Source: Streptomyces daqingensis (GTDB taxonomy: Bacteria; Actinomycetota; Actinomycetes; Streptomycetales; Streptomycetaceae). Taken from it: a stretch of DNA of 64,000 bases. Each line of letters opens with the position of its first letter. The stretch's first letter is position 1. This document shows, one piece after another, positions 1 through 7,972 of this stretch. Location: assembly GCF_014645895.1 (NCBI RefSeq), contig NZ_BMMP01000015.1, positions 124,001-188,000 on the forward strand, given 5' to 3'. The translations under genes were made by a program, and so were the position numbers. A model generated the notes under the pieces. That model was given only the letters and a program-made list of their open reading frames with translations. It did no database searches and was not told the DNA's origin.

Positions 1-41
1 GCCGTCGCGGGGTTCGTGGCGCGCCTCCTGACGCCCGGCGC

Positions 42-896
42 TCAGTCGAGCTGGGCACGCAGGGCGTCCCTGAGAACGTCGAGAGCGGGTTCCGGATTGT
101 CCCAGAACACCATGTGCCCGGCGTCCGGAATCGGAGTCAGCCGCGCCCCCAGATGGGTGCGGGCCGCCTCCCTCACGCCGGCCTCGGTGACGACCGGGCT
201 GTCCGCGCCGTAGATCAGCTCCGTCGGGGCGGGCACGGAGGGCCACCAGACGAAGAAGTCCTCGCTCTCGAAGCTCCGGTGGGTCTCCGTGAGCGCCGCC
301 TCGCCGCAGCTGGCGAGCCAGCGGGCCCGCAACTCCTGCTCGCGGCGCGGCCAGCGGGGCCACGCCTTGGCCACCTCGTCGGCGTCGGTGCCCCGTTGGG
401 CCTGCTCGAGCTGCCCGAGGAAGGCGGGCAGCGTGGTGGGGTACGGGTCCCGGCCGGGGCCGCTCATCGGCGGGTCGACGAGGACGGTGCCGCGCAGCGC
501 GGCCTTGGCGCGCACGGCGGTGACGGCGGCGATGCGGGCGCCCATGGAGTGCCCGGCCAGGAGCGGACGGTCCAGTCCGAGTCCGTCGATCCACGCCTCG
601 GTGTCCTCGGCGTAGGCCTCCAGGCCGTAGCCGTCGCCGTCGTCGGAGAAGCCGCGGCCGCGGATGTCCGGGACGATCGGCCGCACCAGGTCGGTGAGGC
701 GGCGGGCGACGAAGTCCATGGTCACGGCGGGTGAGGTGATGCCGGGCAGGAGCAGCAGCGGCACGCGCTCGTCGCCCGGGGCGTCTCCGTAGTCGAGGGC
801 GTGCAGCCGCAGCGTCCCGTTGCGGATCCACCGGCTGGTGGCGGGGACGTCGGACAGGTCGGCGAGGGCGGGCTGGGTGATGTAGCGCTCGGTCAT
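42..896 (-). CDS. nicD: N-formylmaleamate deformylase-like alpha/beta hydrolase
   Basis: Alpha/beta hydrolase of 284 residues, inferred to hydrolyse N-formylmaleamate to formate and maleamate in nicotinate breakdown. The nucleophile elbow GHSMG puts Ser at 117. An Asp lies at 141 in the strand VLVDPPMSGPG and a His at 261 in DAGHMVFW. As I remember it, the P. putida NicD triad is Ser101, Asp125 and His245, so all three positions here are shifted by the same 16 residues; the Asp directly after the next strand is unusual for this fold. The ATG at 896 was chosen because homology starts there; an upstream extension would run into nicF. It is the last gene of the nic-like operon, 76 bp after nicF. 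Other small-amide or ester hydrolases are possible, but the neighbours favour this role. Confidence 0.78.
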   Translation of the reverse strand: MTERYITQPALADLSDVPATSRWIRNGTLRLHALDYGDAPGDERVPLLLLPGITSPAVTMDFVARRLTDLVRPIVPDIRGRGFSDDGDGYGLEAYAEDTEAWIDGLGLDRPLLAGHSMGARIAAVTAVRAKAALRGTVLVDPPMSGPGRDPYPTTLPAFLGQLEQAQRGTDADEVAKAWPRWPRREQELRARWLASCGEAALTETHRSFESEDFFVWWPSVPAPTELIYGADSPVVTEAGVREAARTHLGARLTPIPDAGHMVFWDNPEPALDVLRDALRAQLD

Positions 897-972
897 GCGG
901 TGGTCCTCAAGTCGCTTGGCGGGAGCGGGAGTCGGTGGTCCGCGGCGCGCGCAGTGGCCGCGGCGGGGGTCT

Positions 973-1683
973 TCACTGGGTGGCCTCCCGCGCGGGCAGG
1001 CCGGAGAGGTAGGCGAGGGCGTCGGAGAGTGCGACGACGTCTCCGTACTTGGCCTGGATGTCGAACAGCGCGGCGTCGTGCGGCCCTTGGGCGCGGTCGC
1101 CCGCGCACTCGCGGGGCACCAGCACGGGGAAGCCGGACTGCACGGCGTCCACCGCGGTGGCCCGGACACAGCCGCTGGTGGTGGCGCCGCAGACGAGCAC
1201 GGTGTCGCATCCCAGGCCGGTGAGCGTGGCCGCGAGGGAGGTGCCGAAGAACGCCGACGCGCCCTTCTTGATCACCAGATGGTCCTCGGGGCGCTGCGGC
1301 AGCCTCGGGTCGAGCGCCACCGCGTCGCTGCCTTCGAGGAGCGCGCGCATTCCCGGGGCCTTGTCCAGCCAGGTGACGGAGCGGCCTTCGGCCTCCGCCG
1401 GCGTGTAGGAGATGGCCGTCCACACGACGGGCACCTGCGCGGCGCGCGCCGCCTCCGCCAACTCCGCCGTCGCCCCGACCACTTCGGTCAGGTCCGCGCC
1501 CGAGGGGAAGGAGTCCTCGGTGAAGCCGCGGGTGAGGTCGACGACGACGAGCACCGGACGGGTTCCGCGGCGCACGGCGGCCCCGAACCCGGCGCGTTGG
1601 TAGGTCGCGTCGGTGTCCTGCCCGTACCGGCCGGGCTGCTGCCCGTCCTGCGGGACCGGCGGAGCGTGCTCGGTGGTGGTCAC
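973..1683 (-). CDS. nicF: Maleamate amidohydrolase-like cysteine hydrolase (isochorismatase family)
   Basis: Cysteine hydrolase of 236 residues in the isochorismatase/N-carbamoylsarcosine amidase group. The likely triad is visible: Asp49 in VVVDLTRGF, Lys139 or Lys140 in VIKKGASAF, and Cys172 in TTSGCVRAT. The spacing matches my memory of N-carbamoylsarcosine amidase (Asp51, Lys144, Cys177), the family that contains NicF. The inferred reaction is maleamate to maleate plus ammonia. It starts with GTG at 1683, and that codon overlaps the stop of the CoxG-like gene as GTGA, so translation is probably coupled. Sequence alone cannot separate maleamate amidase from N-carbamoylsarcosine amidase; the adjacent deformylase and dioxygenase favour maleamate. 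Confidence 0.75.
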   Translation of the reverse strand: MTTTEHAPPVPQDGQQPGRYGQDTDATYQRAGFGAAVRRGTRPVLVVVDLTRGFTEDSFPSGADLTEVVGATAELAEAARAAQVPVVWTAISYTPAEAEGRSVTWLDKAPGMRALLEGSDAVALDPRLPQRPEDHLVIKKGASAFFGTSLAATLTGLGCDTVLVCGATTSGCVRATAVDAVQSGFPVLVPRECAGDRAQGPHDAALFDIQAKYGDVVALSDALAYLSGLPAREATQ

Positions 1684-2426
1684 TGGCGGCCTCCCCGCGT
1701 GCAGCAGTGTGCCTTCTCCCGGCCCAGGACCCGTCCCAGCAACCAGCCTTCGAATAGACCGAAGGCGAACGCGCCCGCTATGGGGCCGTACTTGGCCACC
1801 GCGGGCGGCACGAGCATGGAGAGGCCGTTGAGTTCGGTCTCGGGTGTGAAGACTTCGGCGTTCCCGGAGCGCTGCGGCGCGGCCGGGGTCCGGACGCCCG
1901 TGGCGCCGGGCGCCGCTGCGGCGGCTTCCGGGGAGACCGCGGCACCCGGACCGTCCCCGGCGAGGGCCGGCGCGGCCGCCCGGTCCTGCTCCAGCAGGCC
2001 GCCGAGGTTCCTCGCGAACTGCTTGAGGATCCGGTCGGAGACCGCCGCGACCGCACCCTTGCCGAACTGGGCGATCTTGCCGCGGATGACGAGGTCGGTG
2101 GCCAGGCGCAGTTCCGCGCCGCCGGGCGCCTCGGCCACCTCCAGGCCGACCTCCGCCTCGGCGTCGCCGCTGCCGTGGGTGTCGGCGCCGCGCGCCTGCA
2201 CCCGCAACCGCCGCTTCTCCTCGTCGACTTCGAGGAACCGCACGGTGCCCGCGTAGGCGGCGGTGATGGGGCCGACCTTGACCTTCACCCGCCCCTTCCA
2301 GGCGTCGCCGTCCTTGCCTTCGAGTGTCGCGCCGGGCATGCAGGAGGCGACGCGTTCCACGTCGTTGACGAGCGCGAACACCTCGTCCGGACTCGCCGCT
2401 ACCGTGACCGCGTTGTCGATCCGCAT
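1680..2426 (-). CDS. CoxG-like SRPBCC protein with C-terminal membrane helix
   Basis: Protein of 248 residues in the carbon monoxide dehydrogenase subunit G (CoxG) family. The first 150 or so residues form the SRPBCC fold, with the family pattern ERVASCMPGATLEG near residue 30 and a later YAGTVRFLEVDE segment. A low-complexity Ala/Pro linker follows, then a hydrophobic helix near residues 210-231 that should anchor it in the membrane. CoxG proteins accompany molybdenum hydroxylases and are thought to recruit the enzyme to the membrane; this one directly follows the three hydroxylase subunits. The ATG at 2426 has a strong GAGGAGG ribosome site; an in-frame ATG at 2441 lies upstream of that site and is less likely. 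The start overlaps the end of the 2Fe-2S subunit gene by 28 bp. Confidence 0.8.
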   Translation of the reverse strand: MRIDNAVTVAASPDEVFALVNDVERVASCMPGATLEGKDGDAWKGRVKVKVGPITAAYAGTVRFLEVDEEKRRLRVQARGADTHGSGDAEAEVGLEVAEAPGGAELRLATDLVIRGKIAQFGKGAVAAVSDRILKQFARNLGGLLEQDRAAAPALAGDGPGAAVSPEAAAAAPGATGVRTPAAPQRSGNAEVFTPETELNGLSMLVPPAVAKYGPIAGAFAFGLFEGWLLGRVLGREKAHCCTRGGRQ

Positions 2427-3040
2427 GGAACCTCCTCGCATGCCGCGCCGGGCGGCACCGTCTCGCTGGTGTTCTCGTCCTCGCTGTCCCTGCTGTCCCC
2501 GTTGTGGTGCGCCGTGCCCTCCAGCCGTGAGCGGAGAGCGGCGCGGCGGCGCGCCGCGCAGTCGTCGATCGCCTCGACGATGGTCTGGTAGCCCGTGCAG
2601 CGGCACAGGTTGGAGGCGACGACCTCGCGGATCTCCTCCTTCGACGCCTCGGGGCGCTCCGCGAGGAACCCCTCGGCGAGCATCAGGAACCCGGGCGTGC
2701 AGAAGCCGCACTGAAGTCCGTGGTGCTCGGAGAACGCCTGCTGCAGGTCGTTGAGCCGCGTGCCGTCCGCGAGCGACTCCACCGTGCGGATCTCCTTGCC
2801 CTCCGCCTGCGCCGCGAACATCAGGCACGCGCGTACGGGCGCGCCGTCGAGCAGCACGGTGCACGCGCCGCAGATGCCGTGCTCGCAGCCGACGTGGGTG
2901 CCGGTGAGCCGCAGGTCGTGGCGGAGGACGTCGACAAGGGTGCGGCGGGGCTCCGTCAGCAGCTCGTGGGTCTCGCCGTTGACGTCGAGGCTGAGCAACT
3001 GCCGCTGCTGGGCCGTGTGTTCGGGGGCGTTGTCGGTCAT
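2399..3040 (-). CDS. Molybdenum hydroxylase small subunit, [2Fe-2S] (CoxS/NdhS type)
   Basis: Iron-sulfur subunit of 213 residues of a xanthine-oxidase-family hydroxylase. The plant-type ferredoxin ligands are Cys52, Cys57, Cys60 and Cys72 (GCEHGICGAC then AC). The second, helical cluster uses CGFC at 111-114 and CRC at 146-148. It should pass electrons from the Mo site to the FAD subunit. It is about 50 residues longer than usual because of a charged, probably disordered tail rich in Asp, Glu and Arg. The ATG at 3040 overlaps the TGA of the large subunit as ATGA. With the large and medium subunits it forms the enzyme proposed to hydroxylate nicotinate at C6. Confidence 0.88.
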   Translation of the reverse strand: MTDNAPEHTAQQRQLLSLDVNGETHELLTEPRRTLVDVLRHDLRLTGTHVGCEHGICGACTVLLDGAPVRACLMFAAQAEGKEIRTVESLADGTRLNDLQQAFSEHHGLQCGFCTPGFLMLAEGFLAERPEASKEEIREVVASNLCRCTGYQTIVEAIDDCAARRRAALRSRLEGTAHHNGDSRDSEDENTSETVPPGAACEEVPCGSTTRSR

Positions 3041-5406
3041 CGGGTGTGCTCCAGGGCGCTGACCACCGTCTCCGGTGTGATGGGGGTGTCGTCCAGTTCC
3101 ACTCCGGTGGGGAGCAGCGCGTCGTTGACGGCGTTGAGCACCGCTGCCGGCGCGCCGATGGTGCCGCCTTCGCCGACGCCCTTGGCTCCGGTCTCGGTGA
3201 AGGCGCACGGCGTCTCGAGGTGGTGGATGGACACCTCGGGGATCTCCAGCGCGGTGGGGACTTTGTACTCCATGAAGCTGACGGCCGAGGGCGCGCCCTG
3301 CTCGTCGTAGGTGACCTGCTCGAAGAGGGCGCCGGCGATGCCCTGGGCGATGCCCCCGCGCGTCTGCCCCTCGACCACCTTGGGGTTGATCGCGACGCCG
3401 CAGTCCTCGACGCAGACGTAGCGCAGGATCTCCACCTGCCCCGTCCCCTCGTGGAGTTCGGTGACGACGCCGTGGGTGGCGTTGGAGAAGGTCCCGTCGT
3501 TCAGGACGTCGAACGACGCGGTGGCGGTCAGGCCCGGCTCCGTGTCCTTGGGCAGCAGATGCGACTTGAGGTACGCGATGTCGGCCAGCTCCTCGTAGGG
3601 CACGGTGCGCCCGTCGGCGGGGCACCGGACCAGGCCCTGCCCCAGCTCCAGGTCCTCCGGCGGGACTTCGAGGACGGAAGCGGCGATCGCGATCAGCTTC
3701 TCGCCGAGCCTGCCCGAGGCGAGCCGTACGGCGCTGCCGCCGATCGCGATGGAGCGGCTGGCGAAGGTGCCCCAGCCGTAGGTGATGCGGTCGGTGTCGC
3801 CCTGGTGGATGCGCACCTTGCCGATGTCCAGGCCGAGTTCGTCCGCGGCGATCTGCGCCAGCGTCGTCTCGTGGCTCTGCCCGTGGCTCATCGTCCCGGT
3901 GGTGACGACCAGCGCGCCGCTGGTGTCCATCCGCACCTCGGAGATGTCGAAGCCGGGCACGACCTCCATCTTGCGCTGCGCGAAGGCGGTCGAGCCGTAG
4001 CCGGTCCGCTCGCTGAAGCACGAGTAACCGATGCCGATGTGCCTGCCCTCGGCGGAAGCCTTCTCCTTCGCGGCGTACCAGCCCTCCTCCTTCAGCACCG
4101 ACTCGCACAGGTTCAGCGACTCCAGGTACGAACCCGGGTCGTACGTCACGTTGTTGACGCCCGTGTAGGGGAACTGCGTGATGAGGTTGCGGCGGCGGAT
4201 CTCCGTGGGCTCCAGGCCCAGTTCCCGCGCGGCACGCTCGAAGAGGCGCTCCATGACCATCACGTACTGCGGCCGGCTCACCCCCCGGTACGGCGCTGTG
4301 GGCGCCTTGTTGGTGGTGATCGCCCGCGCCCTCACCCGGTAGGCGGGGACCTTGTAGACGCCGGGCATCTCGGCGGAGGCCATCAGCGGCTCGATGCCGG
4401 CGGTGAACGGGTAGCACGAGTAGGCGCCCATGTCGCAGACGATCGCCGCGTCCAGCCCGAGGATGTGCCCGTCGGCGTCGAACGCGGCGCGCACGTCGTA
4501 GTGCTGTTCGCGGGCGAGGAAGGACGCGGTGAGCGCGTCCTTGCGGTCCTCGACCCACTTCACGGGCCGGCCCAGCCGCAGCGCCGCCGCGCCCGCGGCG
4601 ATCTCCTCACGGCCGACGACGCACTTCTGGCCGAAGCCGCCGCCCATGTCGGGTACGACGACCCGGACGGCGCGTTCATCGAGCCCCAGGCAGCGTGCGG
4701 CGGTCGTACGTACCTGGTGCGGTACCTGCGTGGACGTCTGCAGCAGCAGCTGCTCCTCGCGGTGGTCCCAGCTCGCCACCACTCCCCTGGTCTCCAGGGG
4801 GAGCGCGTTCTGGCGGCCCGTCCTGGTCTCGACGTGCACGACGCACGGTGCCTCGTCGAAGGTCCCGTCGATGCCCTCCGTGGCGAACATCGAGACGTCG
4901 AGAAGTGTGTTGCCGCCGGCCTCACCGTGTACGAGAGGCGCGCCGGGGGCGAGTGCCTGCTCCTCGGAGACGACGGGCGGCAGTGACTCGTAGCTCACCT
5001 TCGCCGCCTCCACGCCGTCCTCGGCGGCGTACGCGTCCCGGGCCACGACCACGGCGAGCGGCTCCCCGGCGTACCGGACCTTCTCCCGGGCCAGCACCGG
5101 CATCCCGGTGGGCACGAACTCGCTGACGGGACGGCCCAGTCGCGCGGTGATGTCGGCGAGCCCGAGGTCGTCGGCGCTGAACGCCGCGACGACGCCCGGC
5201 ACTTCGCGTACGGCCGTCAGGTCGAGGCCGGTGACCTCGGCGTGCGCGACGGTGCTCCGTACGAATCGCGCGTGGAGCATGCCGGGCAGTGCGATGTCGT
5301 CGGTGAAGCGCCCGTTGCCGCTGAGGAGCCTGGGGTCCTCGCGGCGGCCGACGGACGCACCGATCCACGGGCGGTCCCCGTCGGGTCGGGCGGATTCGGT
5401 CGTCAT
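3037..5406 (-). CDS. Molybdenum hydroxylase large subunit, molybdopterin-binding (form II CoxL-like)
   Basis: Mo-cofactor subunit of 789 residues, a normal length for CoxL/XdhB-type proteins. GGGFGQK at about 255-261 is the cofactor-binding glycine loop, and Glu746 in GVGEGG is the general base of this family. The loop that carries AYRCSFR in true CO dehydrogenase reads PYRGVSRPQ here (372-380), so the Cys ligand of the Cu-Mo centre is missing. This is an N-heterocycle, aldehyde or similar hydroxylase, not a CO dehydrogenase. In this operon the inferred reaction is nicotinate to 6-hydroxynicotinate. The ATG at 5406 overlaps the medium-subunit stop as ATGA; an in-frame ATG at 5427 would lie inside that gene and is less likely. 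Confidence 0.87.
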   Translation of the reverse strand: MTTESARPDGDRPWIGASVGRREDPRLLSGNGRFTDDIALPGMLHARFVRSTVAHAEVTGLDLTAVREVPGVVAAFSADDLGLADITARLGRPVSEFVPTGMPVLAREKVRYAGEPLAVVVARDAYAAEDGVEAAKVSYESLPPVVSEEQALAPGAPLVHGEAGGNTLLDVSMFATEGIDGTFDEAPCVVHVETRTGRQNALPLETRGVVASWDHREEQLLLQTSTQVPHQVRTTAARCLGLDERAVRVVVPDMGGGFGQKCVVGREEIAAGAAALRLGRPVKWVEDRKDALTASFLAREQHYDVRAAFDADGHILGLDAAIVCDMGAYSCYPFTAGIEPLMASAEMPGVYKVPAYRVRARAITTNKAPTAPYRGVSRPQYVMVMERLFERAARELGLEPTEIRRRNLITQFPYTGVNNVTYDPGSYLESLNLCESVLKEEGWYAAKEKASAEGRHIGIGYSCFSERTGYGSTAFAQRKMEVVPGFDISEVRMDTSGALVVTTGTMSHGQSHETTLAQIAADELGLDIGKVRIHQGDTDRITYGWGTFASRSIAIGGSAVRLASGRLGEKLIAIAASVLEVPPEDLELGQGLVRCPADGRTVPYEELADIAYLKSHLLPKDTEPGLTATASFDVLNDGTFSNATHGVVTELHEGTGQVEILRYVCVEDCGVAINPKVVEGQTRGGIAQGIAGALFEQVTYDEQGAPSAVSFMEYKVPTALEIPEVSIHHLETPCAFTETGAKGVGEGGTIGAPAAVLNAVNDALLPTGVELDDTPITPETVVSALEHTR

Positions 5407-6272
5407 CGGGCCATCGCCTCCTCGCATGCGCGTGCCACGAGCGTGCGGATGAGGACCCGCCGGTAGTGGGCACTGCCGTTGCCGTCGCTCGGGGGGTCGA
5501 CGGACTCAGCCGCCACCGCGGCGGTCCGTGCGTACAGTTCTGGACCGGGCGCGCCGCCGCTCACCAGCGCATCCTCCGCCTCCGGCACCCGCACGGGCAT
5601 GGCGTCCACGCCGCCCAGCGCGACACGCGCGGCGGTGAAGTGCCCGCCGCCGTCGGCGGGTTCGAGATCGACGGCGGCCGAGACCGTGGCGAAGTCGCCC
5701 TGCCTCTCCGCGAATTCGGTGAGCGCGGCATGCGGTGCGGGCCTCGGGAAGACGACCTCGACGAGGATCTCGTCGGGTTCGAGGGCGGTGGTGTAGTAGC
5801 CGTGGAAGAACTCCGCGGCGGCGATGCGACGTTCACCGTCCGGCCCGTGCGCCACCAGTTCCGCGTCGAGCAGCACCGCGAGCAGGCACCACTCGGCGGT
5901 GGCGTCGCCGTGGGCGAGGCTGCCGCCGACGGTGCCGCGCGTGCGGATCGGAAGGTGCCCGACCCAGCGCATGGCGTCCCGCAGCACGGCGAAGCCGGGG
6001 CCGAGCGCGTCGGCCGGTGCCGTCTCGACGGCGTGGTGCGTGGTGAGGGCGCCGATGTGCAGTCCCCCGCCGCTGTCCGTGCGCAGTCCGGCCAGCCCCG
6101 CCAGCCCGCCGATGTCGACGAGGTGGCCCGGGCGGGCCAGGCGGAAGTTCATCATCGCGACGAGACTCTGGCCTCCCGCGATGACCTTCGCCTCGTCACC
6201 GAGCTCCGCGAGCAGGCGCGTGGCCCCCTCGACGTCGCGCGCGCGGTGATACGTGAATGCGGCGGGCTTCAT
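5403..6272 (-). CDS. Molybdenum hydroxylase medium subunit, FAD-binding (CoxM type)
   Basis: FAD subunit of 289 residues of the molybdenum hydroxylase, the usual length for CoxM/NdhF-type proteins. The two flavin motifs are AGGQSLVAMMNFRLA near residue 32 and TRGTVGGSLAHGDATAEW near residue 104. It takes electrons from the 2Fe-2S subunit and passes them to an unknown acceptor. It starts with ATG at 6272 and ends in a 4-bp overlap with the large subunit. The order medium, large, small is that of cox-type operons and differs from the two-subunit, cytochrome-linked NicAB enzyme of Pseudomonas. About 170 bp separate it from the transporter upstream. Confidence 0.88.
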   Translation of the reverse strand: MKPAAFTYHRARDVEGATRLLAELGDEAKVIAGGQSLVAMMNFRLARPGHLVDIGGLAGLAGLRTDSGGGLHIGALTTHHAVETAPADALGPGFAVLRDAMRWVGHLPIRTRGTVGGSLAHGDATAEWCLLAVLLDAELVAHGPDGERRIAAAEFFHGYYTTALEPDEILVEVVFPRPAPHAALTEFAERQGDFATVSAAVDLEPADGGGHFTAARVALGGVDAMPVRVPEAEDALVSGGAPGPELYARTAAVAAESVDPPSDGNGSAHYRRVLIRTLVARACEEAMAR

Positions 6273-6443
6273 CTGACGCTTTCCTCTCCCTCCGGGCTCG
6301 TACCGGATCTCTCCGGGCTCGTTACCGGATTCCTCCGGGCCACCCGAGACGTCGCGCCGGTGTGCTGCCGCCCGTGGCGGGCGGGCAGCGGCATCCGGCC
6401 GCTGTCCGGGGGCGGGGGCCCGGCAGCCCCCGCCCCCGGAGCC

Positions 6444-7865
6444 TCAGCTCTGGACGGGCGCCTTGGCGACCGGCGGCAGGTCCGCACCGGCCACGTCGGG
6501 CTCCTCCTCGCCGTCGATGTCGTCGAGCGACTTGCCCTTGGTCTCCGGAGCGCCGAACGCCATCCAGATCACGGCCAGCACCACGACGGCTCCCAGTACG
6601 GCGAACGTCAGGGGCAGCCCCAGCAGCGGCCACATCACCGAGCCGAAGAGCATCGGTGCGAACCCGGTGCTGACCCGGCTGACGGACGAGGCCCAGCCGA
6701 ACCCGCTGGCCCGCAGCGTCGTCGGGTACAGCTCGGCGACGTACGCGTACAGGACGGGGATCGTCAGCTGGATGAGGAAGCCGAACGCGGCGATCCAGAT
6801 CAGCGCGACCGTCTCCACCTTGAGCATCGCCGCGAAGGCGACGAGCGCCGCGGTCGCCACCGGCGCGGAGACCCCGATGAGCCACTTGCGGCCCACGACG
6901 TCGACGAGCCACGTCGAGGTGAGGACGCCGAGGATGCCGACGCCGCTCATCAGCGTGGGGCCCATGAAGGAGGCGGTGTCGTTGTAGCCCTCCTCCTTCA
7001 GGATCGAGGGCATCCACGTGAGAGCCGCGTAGTAGACCATCATGATCGTGATGAACAGGGCCCACGAGACGGACGTGATGCGCGGGTTGTACTTCCACAG
7101 CTTGCGGAACTGGTCGAGCCCGGCCCGCAGGCCCTTCGGCCGGTCGGAGCCCTCGCCGGGCGCCGGGACGGGGATCTCATACGGCTCGGGCAGCGCTCCC
7201 GTACGGGCGACCAGGCCGTCGATGACACGGCGCGCCTCCTCTTCCCTGCCGACCTTGGCCAGGTAGATCGGCGACTCCGGCACTCCGCGCCGCACCCAGA
7301 AGAGCAGCAGGGCCGGCAGCACCATCGTCGCGAGCATCCACCGCCAGTTGCCCGGCAGCGGCACCATCGAGGTGGCGACCAGGCCGCACAGCGTGACGCC
7401 GATCGGCCACCACAGGTCGAGGGCCGTGAGGATCCGGCCGCGGTGCTTCCGCGGCGAGAACTCGCTGACCAGGGCGTAGTCGACGGGGATACAGCCGCCG
7501 AGGCCGACGCCCGCCAGGAAGCGCAGGACCAGGAAGACCGAGTACTCGGGAGAGAGCGCTCCGAGCACGGAGAAGAGCGCGAAGATCAGCAGCGTCGCGC
7601 TGAACGCCTTCTTGCGGCCGATGCGGTCGGCGATGCCGCCCCACACGACGGCGCCGACGGCCATGCCCACGAGGTTCGCCGTGGCCACGAGGCCGCTCTC
7701 ACTGACCGAGAGGTCGAAATCCTTGCTCAGCAACGGCATCAGGAAACCGTTGAGTGCGATGTCCCAAGCGTCGAACAGGTAGCCGAGACCACCGATGATG
7801 AAAATCTTGCCCTGGACACCCCATTTCCATGGGAGTTCCTGGACTATCTGATCGCCTGTCTTCAC
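6444..7865 (-). CDS. MFS transporter, aromatic acid/metabolite:H+ symporter type
   Basis: Twelve-helix major facilitator transporter of about 473 residues. The signature GGIADRIGRKKAF follows helix 2, GWASSVSRVSTGF lies in the second half, and a charged central loop separates the two six-helix bundles. DAWDIALNGFLMP in helix 1 resembles the AAHS and niacin-carrier groups. Its place inside the nic-like operon suggests uptake of nicotinate or a related pyridine carboxylate, the role of NicT in Pseudomonas; the substrate is inferred. I chose the GTG at 7865 because a GTGGAG ribosome site precedes it. A GTG nine codons upstream (7892) has no such site and falls inside a palindrome. Confidence 0.78.
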   Translation of the reverse strand: MKTGDQIVQELPWKWGVQGKIFIIGGLGYLFDAWDIALNGFLMPLLSKDFDLSVSESGLVATANLVGMAVGAVVWGGIADRIGRKKAFSATLLIFALFSVLGALSPEYSVFLVLRFLAGVGLGGCIPVDYALVSEFSPRKHRGRILTALDLWWPIGVTLCGLVATSMVPLPGNWRWMLATMVLPALLLFWVRRGVPESPIYLAKVGREEEARRVIDGLVARTGALPEPYEIPVPAPGEGSDRPKGLRAGLDQFRKLWKYNPRITSVSWALFITIMMVYYAALTWMPSILKEEGYNDTASFMGPTLMSGVGILGVLTSTWLVDVVGRKWLIGVSAPVATAALVAFAAMLKVETVALIWIAAFGFLIQLTIPVLYAYVAELYPTTLRASGFGWASSVSRVSTGFAPMLFGSVMWPLLGLPLTFAVLGAVVVLAVIWMAFGAPETKGKSLDDIDGEEEPDVAGADLPPVAKAPVQS

Positions 7866-7886
7866 GGTTTGCTCCACGGTTCGGTA

Positions 7887-7898
7887 GCGCACGTGCGC
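7887..7898. promoter_or_regulatory. 12-bp perfect palindrome between nicC-like and transporter genes
   Basis: GCGCACGTGCGC is a perfect palindrome in the roughly 107-bp gap between the monooxygenase and transporter genes, the widest gap upstream of the transporter. It could bind a dimeric regulator for a second promoter inside the operon. No regulator gene lies in the cluster, and short GC-rich palindromes arise by chance in this genome, so confidence is low. Confidence 0.25.
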
Positions 7899-7972
7899 GG
7901 TGTTGGCAACGGACTACAGCCGCCGGTTCGCTCGCCTGTCAGAGGGACGCCGAGAAGACGCACCCGCGCGGC

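Noticed and set aside
2427..4558. Long upstream extension of the 2Fe-2S subunit frame on the minus strand
   Set aside because: The part beyond 3040 is out of frame with the large subunit gene and has no domain. The ATG at 3040 overlaps the upstream stop as expected.
3037..5406. Annotation of the Mo hydroxylase as aerobic CO dehydrogenase
   Set aside because: The large subunit lacks the AYRCSFR loop whose Cys binds copper, and the neighbouring genes belong to pyridine breakdown.
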